NCBI RefSeq assembly: GCF_036541335.1
Contig: NZ_JAZHBO010000001.1
Location: 248,001-312,000, forward strand
Direction: 5' to 3'
Source of the DNA: Aquilutibacter rugosus
Lineage (GTDB): Bacteria > Pseudomonadota > Gammaproteobacteria > Xanthomonadales > Xanthomonadaceae
DNA: 64,000 nt
In this document: in pieces, positions 33,809-42,466 of the stretch
Position numbering within the stretch: the stretch's first letter is position 1
Layout of the letters: each line of letters starts with the position of its first letter
Notes under the pieces: model-generated
Databases searched by the model: none
The model's input: the letters and a program-made list of their open reading frames with translations, nothing else
Told to the model about the DNA's origin: nothing
Made by a program: the position numbers and the translations under genes

Positions 33809-35236
33809 CTACCCCTTGGGGAACCGCACCGAGAAACACGCACCGCCCAATTCGGGATCCTCAGAGCGCGTGACTGTTAGCGTGCCGCCGTAGCTATCAA
33901 CCAGTTCCTGCACAATGGCCAGACCGATGCCGTGGCCCTTGACGCGCTGGTCACCGCGCACACCCCGTTGCAGCACACTCTCCACTTGCGAGGGCTCGAT
34001 GCCGGGGCCATTGTCTTCGACCTGGATTAGCAGACCCGTATTGCCTTTACCGCGCGACTCGCGGGCAACGGTCAGCAGCACACTGGAACGCGACCACTTG
34101 AACGCGTTCTCCAGCAGATTGCCGAGCAGTTCCTGCAGATCACCGATCTCACCAAAGAACCGCGCCGACGGATCGATCTCAAAACCGGCCACCACTTTGG
34201 GATGCAGTTTTTCGAGTGAATTGACGATGTCATTGGCCGACGGCTCGATCTCGATGCCGGCTGCAAACAACTTATGCCCCGCCGAAGCGCGTGTCAGACG
34301 ATACGAAATCTGATCGTTCATGCGCGTGAGTTGGGTGGCGAGTTCAGATCGCAGATCGTCGGCAGGCACTTCGCTATCGAGCATGGTGCGCAACACGGCA
34401 ATCGGGGTCTTGAGCGAGTGCGACAGGTTGTCCATGGCGGTACGTTGCCGCTCAATGTTCTGCCGCTCGGTATCAATAAAGCTGTTGATGGCATTGGCCA
34501 GCGGCTGCAGCTCGGTCGGGTGCGAGTCGGACAGCTTGGAACTCTCGCCCGACTCCACGCGTTTGAGATCGGTGACCAGTTTGCCCAGCGGCATGATGCT
34601 CCAGCGCAGAATCATCGCCTGCAGAATCAGCAGCACAAGTCCGGCCAAACCCAGCGCCCGAATCAGCGTCCGTCGGAACAGTTGGACCCGCTCGGTCAGG
34701 AATTTCGAGTCCTCCATCACCTGTACGGTATAGCGCACGTCCGGCGTCTGTTCGAAGGCGTTGCCCGGCCGCATGACGCCCACACTGTAAATGTACAGTC
34801 GCTGCTGCGTGCCATCGATCTGCTCGTAGTCGACCGGTCCACGGAAGGCATTGGTGCCGGGATCGACCAACTCGGGCGCCGGCAGAATCGGTCCGCTACT
34901 GGATGGCGACACCCACAACGAATCCTCGGTTGCAATGCGCGCGTACTGACCTGAGCCCGGCTGATTGAGATCCGGACTTGGCATGCGCTCCTCGAGCGGC
35001 GGCAGAATGGAGCCGCTACGGGAAATTTCGGACTGACTGGTCAGCGCATCGGCAAAGCTCGCCAGCTTGCGCTGCATGTCGCTTTCGGCGGTGACTCTAA
35101 AGGTGTGATCGAGGGTGATGCCGGCCAACATCAGAAACGCGAACAGACTCAGACTGGCAGCCACCAGTTGCCGCGCCCAGATCGAGCGGGGCTTAATGCG
35201 CTGAGGCAGTTGTGGTAGCGGGCCGGGCAAGTCCAT
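33809..35236 (-). CDS. phoQ: PhoQ-like sensor histidine kinase
   Basis: A 475-residue inner-membrane kinase. A transmembrane helix at about 22-42, a periplasmic sensor region of about 145 residues and a second helix at 191-211 are followed by a HAMP-like linker. The phosphoacceptor is His273 in NLSHSLKTPIAVLR, and the ATP-binding region has ENAFKWS (N box), VEDNGPGIE and GHGIGLAIV. The SHSLKTP H box is that of PhoQ-type kinases, which sense divalent cations, acid or cationic peptides; the signal here is inferred. It follows the regulator gene by 78 bp, with a hairpin between. Confidence 0.9.
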   Translation of the reverse strand: MDLPGPLPQLPQRIKPRSIWARQLVAASLSLFAFLMLAGITLDHTFRVTAESDMQRKLASFADALTSQSEISRSGSILPPLEERMPSPDLNQPGSGQYARIATEDSLWVSPSSSGPILPAPELVDPGTNAFRGPVDYEQIDGTQQRLYIYSVGVMRPGNAFEQTPDVRYTVQVMEDSKFLTERVQLFRRTLIRALGLAGLVLLILQAMILRWSIMPLGKLVTDLKRVESGESSKLSDSHPTELQPLANAINSFIDTERQNIERQRTAMDNLSHSLKTPIAVLRTMLDSEVPADDLRSELATQLTRMNDQISYRLTRASAGHKLFAAGIEIEPSANDIVNSLEKLHPKVVAGFEIDPSARFFGEIGDLQELLGNLLENAFKWSRSSVLLTVARESRGKGNTGLLIQVEDNGPGIEPSQVESVLQRGVRGDQRVKGHGIGLAIVQELVDSYGGTLTVTRSEDPELGGACFSVRFPKG

Positions 35237-35262
35237 GGCAGTCTAGGCATCCGCTAACAACA

Positions 35263-35297
35263 CAAGCCCCCGCAAACGGTCTGTATGCGAGGGCTTG
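35263..35297 (-). terminator. Hairpin between regulator and kinase genes
   Basis: A 12-bp stem with one mismatch (35263-35274 with 35286-35297) lies in the 78-bp gap between the response regulator stop and the kinase start. The T-tract on the minus strand is weak and interrupted. It may act as a leaky terminator that keeps kinase levels below regulator levels. Confidence 0.5.
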
Positions 35298-35314
35298 CAC
35301 TGTCAGCTATTGCA

Positions 35315-36001
35315 TCAGGATTCGGCGTTGCGCGGAATGGCGAAGCGGTAGCCGCGACCGCGAACCGTTTCGATCGGCTTGAGCGCACCCTCGGGGTCGA
35401 GCTTTTTGCGCAGACGGCCGATAAACACTTCGAGCACGTTGGAATCGCGGTCAAAGTCCTGCTGATAGATGTGTTCGGTGAGGTCGGCCTTGGAGACCAG
35501 TTCACCGGCATGCATCATCAGGTATTCAAGCACTTTGTATTCGTAGCTGGTCAGGTCCACATTGCTGCCGTTGACGGCAACCGTCTGGGCTGCGAGATCC
35601 AAAGTGACCGGACCGCATTCGAGCGAGGACTTGCTCCAACCTGCGGCGCGCCGCACCAGGGCATTGATACGAGCCAGCAGTTCCTCGACGTAGAACGGCT
35701 TGACCAGATAATCGTCGGCGCCGTGCTTGAGGCCCTCGACCTTGTCCTGCCACGACGAGCGAGCCGTCAGAATCAGTACCGGAAATTTGATGTTTTCTGT
35801 CCGCATGGCCTGAATCAGGTCCATGCCGGACATACCGGGCAGGCCCAAATCCACAATGCCCAGATCGAACGGCACTTCACGGGCCATGTACAGGCCCTCT
35901 TCGCCGTCTTGAGCGGCGTCAACGGCAAATCCCTCGCGCTTGAGACGCGCGGTCAGGGTTTCACGCAACGGGGTTTCGTCTTCTACCAGCAAAATACGCA
36001 T
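35315..36001 (-). CDS. phoP: PhoP-like OmpR-family response regulator
   Basis: A 228-residue regulator. The receiver domain has acidic residues in LLVEDE, phospho-acceptor Asp51 in GIVDLGLPG and the LTAR switch near 80. The winged-helix DNA-binding domain follows from about 125, with LTSYEYKVLEYLMMHAGELVSKADLTEHIY and the GRLRKKLD recognition region. It is partner to the kinase gene downstream. A strong AGGAG site precedes the ATG. The PepSY gene lies upstream in the same direction. Confidence 0.94.
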   Translation of the reverse strand: MRILLVEDETPLRETLTARLKREGFAVDAAQDGEEGLYMAREVPFDLGIVDLGLPGMSGMDLIQAMRTENIKFPVLILTARSSWQDKVEGLKHGADDYLVKPFYVEELLARINALVRRAAGWSKSSLECGPVTLDLAAQTVAVNGSNVDLTSYEYKVLEYLMMHAGELVSKADLTEHIYQQDFDRDSNVLEVFIGRLRKKLDPEGALKPIETVRGRGYRFAIPRNAES

Positions 36002-36097
36002 GTCTACTCCTCAGTCATCCTTAAGATTACGGGCACTCCGGCCCGGGGGGTGCAGCGAAAACGCGGCGATGCAGCAAGAGGTTCGGTACCATTCATT

Positions 36098-36523
36098 TTA
36101 ATCATGGCCCCTGACATCACCTGAGCGGGGCTTGCCACGACCAAGTTCACGACCGGGCGGCGGCGGGTCCCCGCGGAAAAAACGTCCCTGCGATACGCGA
36201 CCTGATTCCTCACGCTCGAACGGCGTATTGCGGCTCAAGCGTGGCGAGTCCTCGATTACGTAAACCTGAATGCGTCCACCCGTGTCCAGAATTTTGACAC
36301 GGCTCAGCCCATTTTGACCGCTTTGAATGCGCTCTACGCTCAGCACTTTACCGCCGCCGGCACGGCCCAATCCGGCGCGAGTAGCCGAAGAGAGTGCCAG
36401 CTGCTCGTAGCTGTGCGATTGTGCCTGCGCAACGATCGGCGCCGACAGCACGCCCGTCAACCCGATCAGAAGGATCAGGCCGAGGCGAGGCAGTTGGCGA
36501 GCGGTGTTGCGGAAGACACGCAT
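36098..36523 (-). CDS. Exported PepSY-like protein
   Basis: The start at 36523 gives 141 residues with a signal peptide (MRVFRNTARQ, then a hydrophobic stretch, cleavage after AQA near 35). The mature protein has a single PepSY-like repeat: a helix, then GGKVLSVERIQSGQNGLSRVKIL and a strand IQVYVIED. The tail is Arg/Pro/Gly-rich. PepSY proteins are thought to modulate peptidases or sensors in the periplasm. Its position upstream of the phoPQ-like pair suggests a role in that signalling, which is inference. An ATG 22 codons upstream is possible but spoils the signal peptide. Confidence 0.75.
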   Translation of the reverse strand: MRVFRNTARQLPRLGLILLIGLTGVLSAPIVAQAQSHSYEQLALSSATRAGLGRAGGGKVLSVERIQSGQNGLSRVKILDTGGRIQVYVIEDSPRLSRNTPFEREESGRVSQGRFFRGDPPPPGRELGRGKPRSGDVRGHD

Positions 36524-36641
36524 TTCGGTGGTCGGTGACTCATTGCATTTCAATACTGGACCATTCTTGGGCACCCCCATTGAATCCAATCTGAACGAAA
36601 TGTTTACACTCGAGCGGAAGTTCAGATAGCTGAACCGCAGA

Positions 36642-37640
36642 TTAATCCGTGGTGTCGGTCACAGCGGCAGCGGCATCGAGAACATCAAGGCCCGCGCCCG
36701 GGCGATGGGCGTTTTCACTCAGGATCTGACGAAATGCGCGACCACCGCGACGGGCCGCAAAGAGACCAAGGATTGGCTTGATCAGAACACTCAGGCGCAC
36801 CCCCTGCTCCACTTGCGCGCCGACATAGGGCCGATAGGCGGCCAGCAGCTGGTGCCGGCTCTGGACAGGGCGACCAAACAGGTTTGCATCAATCTGATGC
36901 AAGGCATAGGGCTCGTGGTAGGCCAGACGGCCCAGCATCACCGCATCCACCTGTTGCAAATGGGTGGCGATGTCGGCGGCTTCGCGAATGCCACCGTTGA
37001 GACTGATAAAAAGATCGGGCCGCTCTTGCTTGAGCCGATACGCCCAGTCATAGCGTAGCGGCGGCACCTCGCGGTTCTCCTTAGGGCTCAGTCCCTGCAA
37101 CCACGCATTGCGCGCATGCACCACAAAATGATCGCAGCCGGCAGCGGCCACCGTGTCAATAAACCGGGCAAAAACGGCATACTCATCTTGCGTATCCACG
37201 CCGAGACGGCATTTGACGGTGACGGGCACAGCGACGGCGTCGCGCATGGCGGCAACGCAATCGGCCACTCGCTGCGGTTGCAACATAAGGCAAGCGCCGA
37301 ACTGACCGCTCTGCACGCGATCACTGGGGCACCCGCAGTTGAGATTGATCTCGTCGAAACCGGACTCGGCACCGATCCGCGCAGCTGCCGCTAGGGTGTC
37401 GGGATCGGAACCGCCCAGTTGCAGCGCGACCGGATGTTGCGTGGCATCTTTGGCGAGCAGGCGCTCGCGCGGCCCATGCAGAATGGCATTGGCATGCACC
37501 ATTTCGGTGTAGAGCACAGCGCCCGGCGCCACCAGCCGATGAAAATGCCGGCAGGCGTTGTCGGTCCAGTCCAACATCGGCGCCACGGACAGCGGCGCAC
37601 GAATGCCGTTGGTGCTTACGGTACCGGCTTGGCCTTGCAC
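36642..37640 (-). CDS. dusA: tRNA-dihydrouridine(20/20a) synthase
   Basis: A 332-residue FMN enzyme that reduces U20/U20a in tRNA D-loops. Marks are the opening LSVAPMLDWTD, the catalytic Cys104 in NLNCGCPSDRVQSG, VKCRLGVD, HARNAWLQGLSPKENR and NGGI, and the length matches DusA rather than DusB/C. The start is a GTG at 37640 that overlaps the upstream adhesin-E-like gene by 25 bp. Confidence 0.94.
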   Translation of the reverse strand: MQGQAGTVSTNGIRAPLSVAPMLDWTDNACRHFHRLVAPGAVLYTEMVHANAILHGPRERLLAKDATQHPVALQLGGSDPDTLAAAARIGAESGFDEINLNCGCPSDRVQSGQFGACLMLQPQRVADCVAAMRDAVAVPVTVKCRLGVDTQDEYAVFARFIDTVAAAGCDHFVVHARNAWLQGLSPKENREVPPLRYDWAYRLKQERPDLFISLNGGIREAADIATHLQQVDAVMLGRLAYHEPYALHQIDANLFGRPVQSRHQLLAAYRPYVGAQVEQGVRLSVLIKPILGLFAARRGGRAFRQILSENAHRPGAGLDVLDAAAAVTDTTD

Positions 37641-38017
37641 AGTTCAGTCAGGATGCGATCGCCCAGTGTGCCGGCCTGAACCGGTGCCGGAGTGGGTGTG
37701 CGACCCAGATATTGCTCGAGCAGTTTGCCCTGGGCATACGGCTCGCTGTACGTGCTGCCGTTCAAATGCGCGATCATGCCGGCCTTGCAGTCGACCGCAT
37801 AGAGGTCAGCGGCGCTGGCCACTTCGAAACGTTTGCGCGCATAGTTGGTCAGCACCATGCCACTTTGGTGGCCTTGGCGCACTTTGACCGAATCCAGATC
37901 CAAAAAATATTCGGCGCGGTCGGGCACCGACTTGCTCAGCAATTGCCAGTCGGCCGCTTGGGCGCTCAACGGCAAAACGACCGCCAACATCAGGGCGACC
38001 CGAGAATACAGTTTCAT
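37616..38017 (-). CDS. Surface-adhesin E-like exported protein
   Basis: A 133-residue protein with a signal peptide (MKLYSRVALMLAVVLPLSAQAA). The mature part begins DWQLLSKSVPDRAEYFLDLDSVK, the W-x-x-V-x-x...YFLDxxSV pattern of the small surface-adhesin E family seen widely in proteobacteria. Two Cys residues (in AVDCKAGM and ELCKAKP) may form a disulfide. The role is unknown; the family name comes from a Haemophilus vaccine antigen and does not prove adhesion. The ATG at 38017 has GAG at suitable spacing and is preferred to one 3 codons earlier. Confidence 0.72.
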   Translation of the reverse strand: MKLYSRVALMLAVVLPLSAQAADWQLLSKSVPDRAEYFLDLDSVKVRQGHQSGMVLTNYARKRFEVASAADLYAVDCKAGMIAHLNGSTYSEPYAQGKLLEQYLGRTPTPAPVQAGTLGDRILTELCKAKPVP

Positions 38018-38137
38018 GGTGTACATCTCATTTAAATGGAGTGTGGCGAAGGCCGTGCCACGGCGGCGAACTTGCCGCTCAATCGGGGCATCGGCATCCG
38101 AACCAACGCCATAGGTATGGTTCCATTTTAGCGAAAT

Positions 38138-39064
38138 TCAATGGGTTCCGTGGTCCTGCGCATCCAGCCAGCGCAGAAAGCGGGGCAACATCTGACTCCA
38201 GGCCGCCTGTTGATGCTGACCGCCGACCAGCAAATTCACCCGGTATGGCACTCCGCGCTGAGCGAGCCCCGGCATGTGCTGCCAGCCGCCGGCCAGATCC
38301 AGCACGTCGTCATAGGGATCGTTAATACCATCGCCATCACGATCGTCAGAATCTTCGTTGGAGCCGACGGCGAGATAGATTGCCGGCGTCGGCATGGGTA
38401 ACGGATCGTTGGCGACGCGTTGCTGGACCAGACGTGTCCGCAGTTGCTGATCCAGATCATCGCGCGCCGCACTCAACCACAGCGAGGGCGAAAACATACC
38501 AATCCGGCCGAACTGATCCGGCCGCTGCCAGCCGCTGCTAAACGCGGCCACCGCCCCCAACGACCAGCCGAGCACAGCCCGACCTTGCGGCATGGCCTGC
38601 GTGGCGTAGTGGGCATCAATGAACGCCACCAAGGTCTGCGTAAACCATTGTGTGTAATCGAAGGCACTACGGCCGACGTCACCGTAACGGGTGGGTGCGA
38701 TCTCGCTGCGCTGGTGCGGCACATCGGCAAGTCCGTAAGTACCCATGCGGTCGGGCAACATCGAGACCGCCACCACGATGCGCGGCACCGCACCGTTTTG
38801 CGCAAAATGGCGCTGCAGATGCGTGGCCAGATGGATCGCGGCCGCATCCTGGCCATCGTTCAAATACAGCACCGGATACCGTTGTTGCGGGGAGTATCCG
38901 GGCGGCAGGTGCACTTCGACATGGACACGCTGATGGTCCAGAGAAGGAATTTCGACCTCATGAACCTGCGTCAGGGCCGCAGACTGCTGCAGGGCAGCGG
39001 CAGTATCCAACGGCAGAAAGGCAATGAGACCTAGAGCCGCAGCGGTTAAAAAGTGCTTGGACAT
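38138..39064 (-). CDS. Exported esterase-D-like alpha/beta hydrolase
   Basis: A 308-residue exported hydrolase starting MSKHFLTAA with a signal peptide cleaved near residue 24. The esterase fold is shown by VHVEVHLPPGYSP, RYPVLYLNDGQDA, the nucleophile elbow GWSLGAV (GxSxG) and a C-terminal His in GGQHQQAAW. Before the last strands is an acidic insert, DSDDRDGDGINDPYDD, which reads like a calcium-binding DxDGDG loop of thrombospondin-3 or dockerin type. The substrate is unknown; Enterobactin esterases and feruloyl esterases share this fold. Confidence 0.85.
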   Translation of the reverse strand: MSKHFLTAAALGLIAFLPLDTAAALQQSAALTQVHEVEIPSLDHQRVHVEVHLPPGYSPQQRYPVLYLNDGQDAAAIHLATHLQRHFAQNGAVPRIVVAVSMLPDRMGTYGLADVPHQRSEIAPTRYGDVGRSAFDYTQWFTQTLVAFIDAHYATQAMPQGRAVLGWSLGAVAAFSSGWQRPDQFGRIGMFSPSLWLSAARDDLDQQLRTRLVQQRVANDPLPMPTPAIYLAVGSNEDSDDRDGDGINDPYDDVLDLAGGWQHMPGLAQRGVPYRVNLLVGGQHQQAAWSQMLPRFLRWLDAQDHGTH

Positions 39065-39132
39065 TTTCTGCTGCAACACTCCGTTGTCTGAATGAAACAA
39101 TGAGCACGGTGATCCGTGACTGACACAGTTCC

Positions 39133-39138
39133 TATACT
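39133..39138 (+). promoter_or_regulatory. Putative -10 box of cysK
   Basis: TATACT lies 29 bp before the cysK ATG, in a gap between divergent genes. No good -35 element is seen at 16-18 bp, so an activator such as CysB may be needed; this is inference. Confidence 0.4.
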
Positions 39139-39166
39139 AGAAGGCCAATTGTAAGACTGAACAGAC

Positions 39167-40126
39167 ATGGCCATCTACGACTCCATTCTCGACACCATTG
39201 GCCGCACTCCGATCGTGCGCCTGCACCGCCTAGCGCCCGAGGGCATCTTGCTGTTCGCCAAGGTCGAATCGTTCAACCCCGGCGGCTCGGTCAAAGACCG
39301 TCTCGCACTCGCCATCATTCTCGACGCCGAACAACGCGGCGTGCTGCAACCCGGTCAGACCATTGTCGAAGCGACTTCGGGCAACACCGGTGTGGCACTG
39401 GCGATGGTTGCTGCCGCGCGCGGCTATCCGTTTGTCGCCGTCATGACCGAAACGTTTTCGGTCGAACGTCGCAAGCTGATGCGCGCTTACGGTGCCAAGG
39501 TCATTCTGACGCCGGCAGCCGAGCGCGGCACCGGCATGGTGCGCAAGGCACGTGAACTGGCCGAGGAACACGGCTGGTTCCTGGCCGATCAGTTCCGCAA
39601 TCCGGCCAACCCGGCTTATCACCGCAGCACCACCGCCGCTGAAATCCTGCGTGACTTCGCCGGCCAGCGCCTGGACTACTTTGTGTCCGGCTGGGGCACC
39701 GGCGGTACGCTGACCGGTGTGGGCGAAGTGCTGCGCGTTGCCCGTCCCGAGACACAGATCATTGCGGCCGAACCCGCCGTAGCGGCCATGCTGTCGGGCA
39801 AGGAATGGTCACCGCACAAGATTCAGGGCTGGACCCCGGACTTTGTGCCCGAGGTGCTCAACCGTGACATCGCCAACGCGATTGTGCCGATCGAAGATGC
39901 AACGGCCATCGCCACGGCCAAGCGTCTCGCCGCCGAGGAAGGTCTGTTTGTCGGAATTTCTGCAGGTGCCACGATGGCGGCCGCACTGCAGGTGGCGCAG
40001 ACGGCGCCGCAAGGCAGCGCCATTCTGGCCATGTTGCCCGATACCGGCGAGCGTTACCTGAGCACCGCCCTGTTCGAAGGCGTCAACGAAGCCTCGGACG
40101 ATGACTGGCTAGCCACCGCCCTGTAA
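39167..40126 (+). CDS. cysK: Cysteine synthase (O-acetylserine sulfhydrylase)
   Basis: A 319-residue PLP enzyme making cysteine from O-acetylserine and sulfide. The PLP lysine is Lys43 in NPGGSVKDR. The substrate loop EATSGNTGVALA and the phosphate-binding GWGTGGTLTGVG are intact, and the last domain has VGISAGATMAAAL. Length and motifs fit CysK rather than CysM or cystathionine beta-synthase, since no CBS domain is attached. It supplies the cysteine used by MetB at 6.6-7.8 kb. Confidence 0.95.
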   Translation: MAIYDSILDTIGRTPIVRLHRLAPEGILLFAKVESFNPGGSVKDRLALAIILDAEQRGVLQPGQTIVEATSGNTGVALAMVAAARGYPFVAVMTETFSVERRKLMRAYGAKVILTPAAERGTGMVRKARELAEEHGWFLADQFRNPANPAYHRSTTAAEILRDFAGQRLDYFVSGWGTGGTLTGVGEVLRVARPETQIIAAEPAVAAMLSGKEWSPHKIQGWTPDFVPEVLNRDIANAIVPIEDATAIATAKRLAAEEGLFVGISAGATMAAALQVAQTAPQGSAILAMLPDTGERYLSTALFEGVNEASDDDWLATAL

Positions 40127-40138
40127 GCGGCAACGCAG

Positions 40139-41119
40139 TTACTTGGCAACCAGCGCCGGTGAGCCCTCTGCCACCGGCGCAATAATTGCGTCGATGCGGC
40201 GCATCAGGTCTTCGGGCAGGACGACGCCGGCGGCCTTGACGTTTTCGATGACCTGCTCCGGACGCGAAGCGCCGATGATGGCACTGGCCACATTCCTGTT
40301 CTGCAGCACCCAGGCCACCGCCAACTGAGCCAGGCTCAGATCGACTTCGGCTGCGAGCGGCTTGAGTTGCTGCACGCGTTCGAGCACGTCGTCACGCATG
40401 AACTTGGCGATGAAGCCGCTGCCATTTTCAGTCGTAGCGCGCGAACCCGACGGCAGTTCACCACCCGGCAAATACTTACCGGTGAGTACGCCCTGAGCAA
40501 TCGGCGACCAGACAATCTGGCTGATGCCCAGTTCTTCGCAGGTCGGGACCACTTCGGGCTCGATAACACGCCACAGCATCGAGTACTGCGGTTGTGAGCC
40601 GATCAGAGAGATGCCGAGATCACGGGCCATGGCATGGCCTGCGCGCAGTTGTGCGGGCGTCCACTCGGACACCCCGATGTAATGCGCCTTACCGGCACGC
40701 ACGATGTCCGCGAAGGCTTGCATGGTCTCTTCGAGCGGCACGCTGTCGTCGTAGCGGTGGGCCTGATACAGATCGACATAATCCATCTGCAGTCGGCGCA
40801 GCGACAGATCGATCGATTCCATGATGTGCTTGCGGCCCAGACCGCGATCATTCTGACCGGGGCCGACGGGGAAGAACACCTTGGTGAACACTTCGATCTG
40901 ATGACGCGGTTGACCCTTGAGTGCCTTGCCCAGGGCAATTTCAGCGGCCCCGTTGGCGTACACGTCGGCGGTATCGAACGTGGTGATGCCGGCATCCAGA
41001 GCAGCCGCGACGCAGCGCTCCGCCATCTCCTGCTCGATCTGCGAGCCATGGGTCAGCCAGTTGCCGTAGCTGATAGCGCTAACGTTCAGGCCGGAGCGGC
41101 CGAGACGACGAAATTCCAT
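40139..41119 (-). CDS. Aldo/keto reductase (Kv-beta/YghZ-like)
   Basis: A 326-residue NADPH-dependent TIM-barrel reductase starting MEFRRLGRSGLNVS. The catalytic tetrad is visible: Asp and Tyr in FDTADVYANG, Lys in FTKVF, His in YQAHRYD. The C-terminal NADP-binding SAIIGASRPEQVIENVKA follows the SPIAQGVLTGKYL strand. The overall pattern is nearest the voltage-gated-channel beta-subunit and YghZ group, which reduce aldehydes such as methylglyoxal. It is convergent with cysK. Confidence 0.92.
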   Translation of the reverse strand: MEFRRLGRSGLNVSAISYGNWLTHGSQIEQEMAERCVAAALDAGITTFDTADVYANGAAEIALGKALKGQPRHQIEVFTKVFFPVGPGQNDRGLGRKHIMESIDLSLRRLQMDYVDLYQAHRYDDSVPLEETMQAFADIVRAGKAHYIGVSEWTPAQLRAGHAMARDLGISLIGSQPQYSMLWRVIEPEVVPTCEELGISQIVWSPIAQGVLTGKYLPGGELPSGSRATTENGSGFIAKFMRDDVLERVQQLKPLAAEVDLSLAQLAVAWVLQNRNVASAIIGASRPEQVIENVKAAGVVLPEDLMRRIDAIIAPVAEGSPALVAK

Positions 41120-41165
41120 GGTGTAACTCCCGTAATTAACTGACGAAGGCCGTGCAGCCCGCTCC

Positions 41166-41702
41166 TTACTCGACACCCAGTGCGCGCAAATGCGACTCGA
41201 TGTCGTCAGGGGTCTTGCAGCTTGCGCTGTCCAGCGCGGCCGAAGCCAACTGTACGCCTGCCCCATCCTCGATGTCCAACTGAATTCGAATGCCCGCGCC
41301 GATTAGCTCCCGGACCGACTCGTCCTTGCAACCCACCGCGCGCGCGAGCATCTCGAGATTGCCGCCCAGCTCCTGCCGCGACAATTCCGGACCCGTTTCT
41401 GCGGCCTTGAGCCACCGCAAACGCATCGCCATGGTGTCATTTGGCAAGGCTTGCAGACGCCGTAATTCCAGACCGTAATCGTTCTGACGAAGAGGCAGCT
41501 GGCCATTCACCGCACCCGCAATCAGTGGCAACACAAACGCGCGCTGATCATTGGGCAGCTGCCGATACAGACCCGCGAATTCCCGGATGGCATTGCGCTG
41601 TCCCTCGGGGGTGAGGCTAATCGAAGGCGCCGCCTGCGCCGTCGCATGTGTCGCACCCCACAACAGGACCGCGGCGAAAACGGAAAATTTTTTTGTGCTC
41701 AT
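41166..41702 (-). CDS. Exported hypothetical protein
   Basis: A 178-residue protein with a signal peptide (MSTKKFSVFAAVLLWGATHATAQA). The mature part is mainly helical, with two Cys (about 131 and 167) that could pair. It shows no domain I recognise. The start at 41702 is preferred over upstream ATGs because it begins the signal peptide cleanly. A 46-bp gap separates it from the aldo/keto reductase gene downstream on the same strand. Confidence 0.65.
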   Translation of the reverse strand: MSTKKFSVFAAVLLWGATHATAQAAPSISLTPEGQRNAIREFAGLYRQLPNDQRAFVLPLIAGAVNGQLPLRQNDYGLELRRLQALPNDTMAMRLRWLKAAETGPELSRQELGGNLEMLARAVGCKDESVRELIGAGIRIQLDIEDGAGVQLASAALDSASCKTPDDIESHLRALGVE

Positions 41703-41763
41703 GATGACAGCATGCCGCATTCCATGTGACTGGTGCTGAACTGCGCGCATGGGCATAAGAAAA

Positions 41764-41789
41764 CGGCGCCCCACCGAAGTGGGACGCCG
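41764..41789 (-). terminator. Intrinsic terminator of the Tyr/Arg-rich periplasmic protein gene
   Basis: An 11-bp stem with one mismatch (cggcgccccac, loop cgaa, gtgggacgccg) is followed on the minus strand by TTTTCTTAT. It lies 26 bp after the stop of the gene at 41815-42252. Confidence 0.82.
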
Positions 41790-41814
41790 CTGTATTGGCC
41801 ATTAAGGGCGACGA

Positions 41815-42252
41815 TCAGTCACCGCGACGACCGCGCCTACGGCGGTTGTCGTCATCGCGGTCATCGTAACGGTCGTGGCTGCGACGGTCGTCATCGCGAT
41901 CCCAGCGACGATCGTTGTTGCGGTAGTCATACCGGTTGTCCTGGTAACGACCCCGCTTGGCCCAGTAGCCGTAAGCATTACCCTGCGGCACATGACGCAC
42001 CGAGGCATTGCGATAGGCGTTGCGGTAATAGACGTTGCGGCCGCGCTCACGGACGACAATGATGCGGTCCTCCGGACGGTATTGGCCGTAACGGTAGTAC
42101 GGAACGCCACCGCGGTAGGCAATGTCGTTGACGCTGACGATCACGCGAGCAATATCCACCAAGCTCTGTGCCTGGGCCGGGGCTGGCGTCATGCCGAAAG
42201 TCAAACCGGCTGCGACTACAGCGGCGCCAACAAGGGCTTTAAAGGATTTCAT
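41815..42252 (-). CDS. Tyr/Arg-rich periplasmic protein, paralogue A
   Basis: A 145-residue protein with a signal peptide (MKSFKALVG to AQAQ, about 29 residues). A conserved core follows (SLVDIARVIVSVNDIAYRGGVPYYRYGQYRPEDRIIVVRERGRNVYYRN). The C-terminal 60 residues are almost all Arg, Asp, Asn and Tyr. The core is nearly identical to the next gene upstream, so the two are a tandem duplication. The YRxGxPYYRYG pattern loosely recalls RcnB-type proteins, but I cannot assign a family. The basic/acidic tail may bind nucleic acid, metal or envelope polymers. Confidence 0.8.
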   Translation of the reverse strand: MKSFKALVGAAVVAAGLTFGMTPAPAQAQSLVDIARVIVSVNDIAYRGGVPYYRYGQYRPEDRIIVVRERGRNVYYRNAYRNASVRHVPQGNAYGYWAKRGRYQDNRYDYRNNDRRWDRDDDRRSHDRYDDRDDDNRRRRGRRGD

Positions 42253-42408
42253 GGTCAGTACTCCGCGAAACCGCCACGGGATGTGGCGTTGAGTCCACTT
42301 TGCAGCCTCGTCAATGAACGGACGGCGAATTTCACACCCCTTGCAAACATCGTTTGCTTTCCGTTCCGGAAGCTGAGTGCGCGGCAACAACTTTGCGAAT
42401 AACTGCAA

Positions 42409-42438
42409 ATAAAAAGGGCCGCGAATCCTTCGCGGCCC
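42409..42438 (-). terminator. Intrinsic terminator of paralogue B gene
   Basis: A perfect 10-bp stem (gggccgcgaa, loop tcc, complement) is followed on the minus strand by TTTTTATTT. It separates the two tandem paralogues, so each is its own transcription unit. Confidence 0.9.
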
Positions 42439-42466
42439 CGTCTCCCCTTCGGAGGGATCGGCAAAC

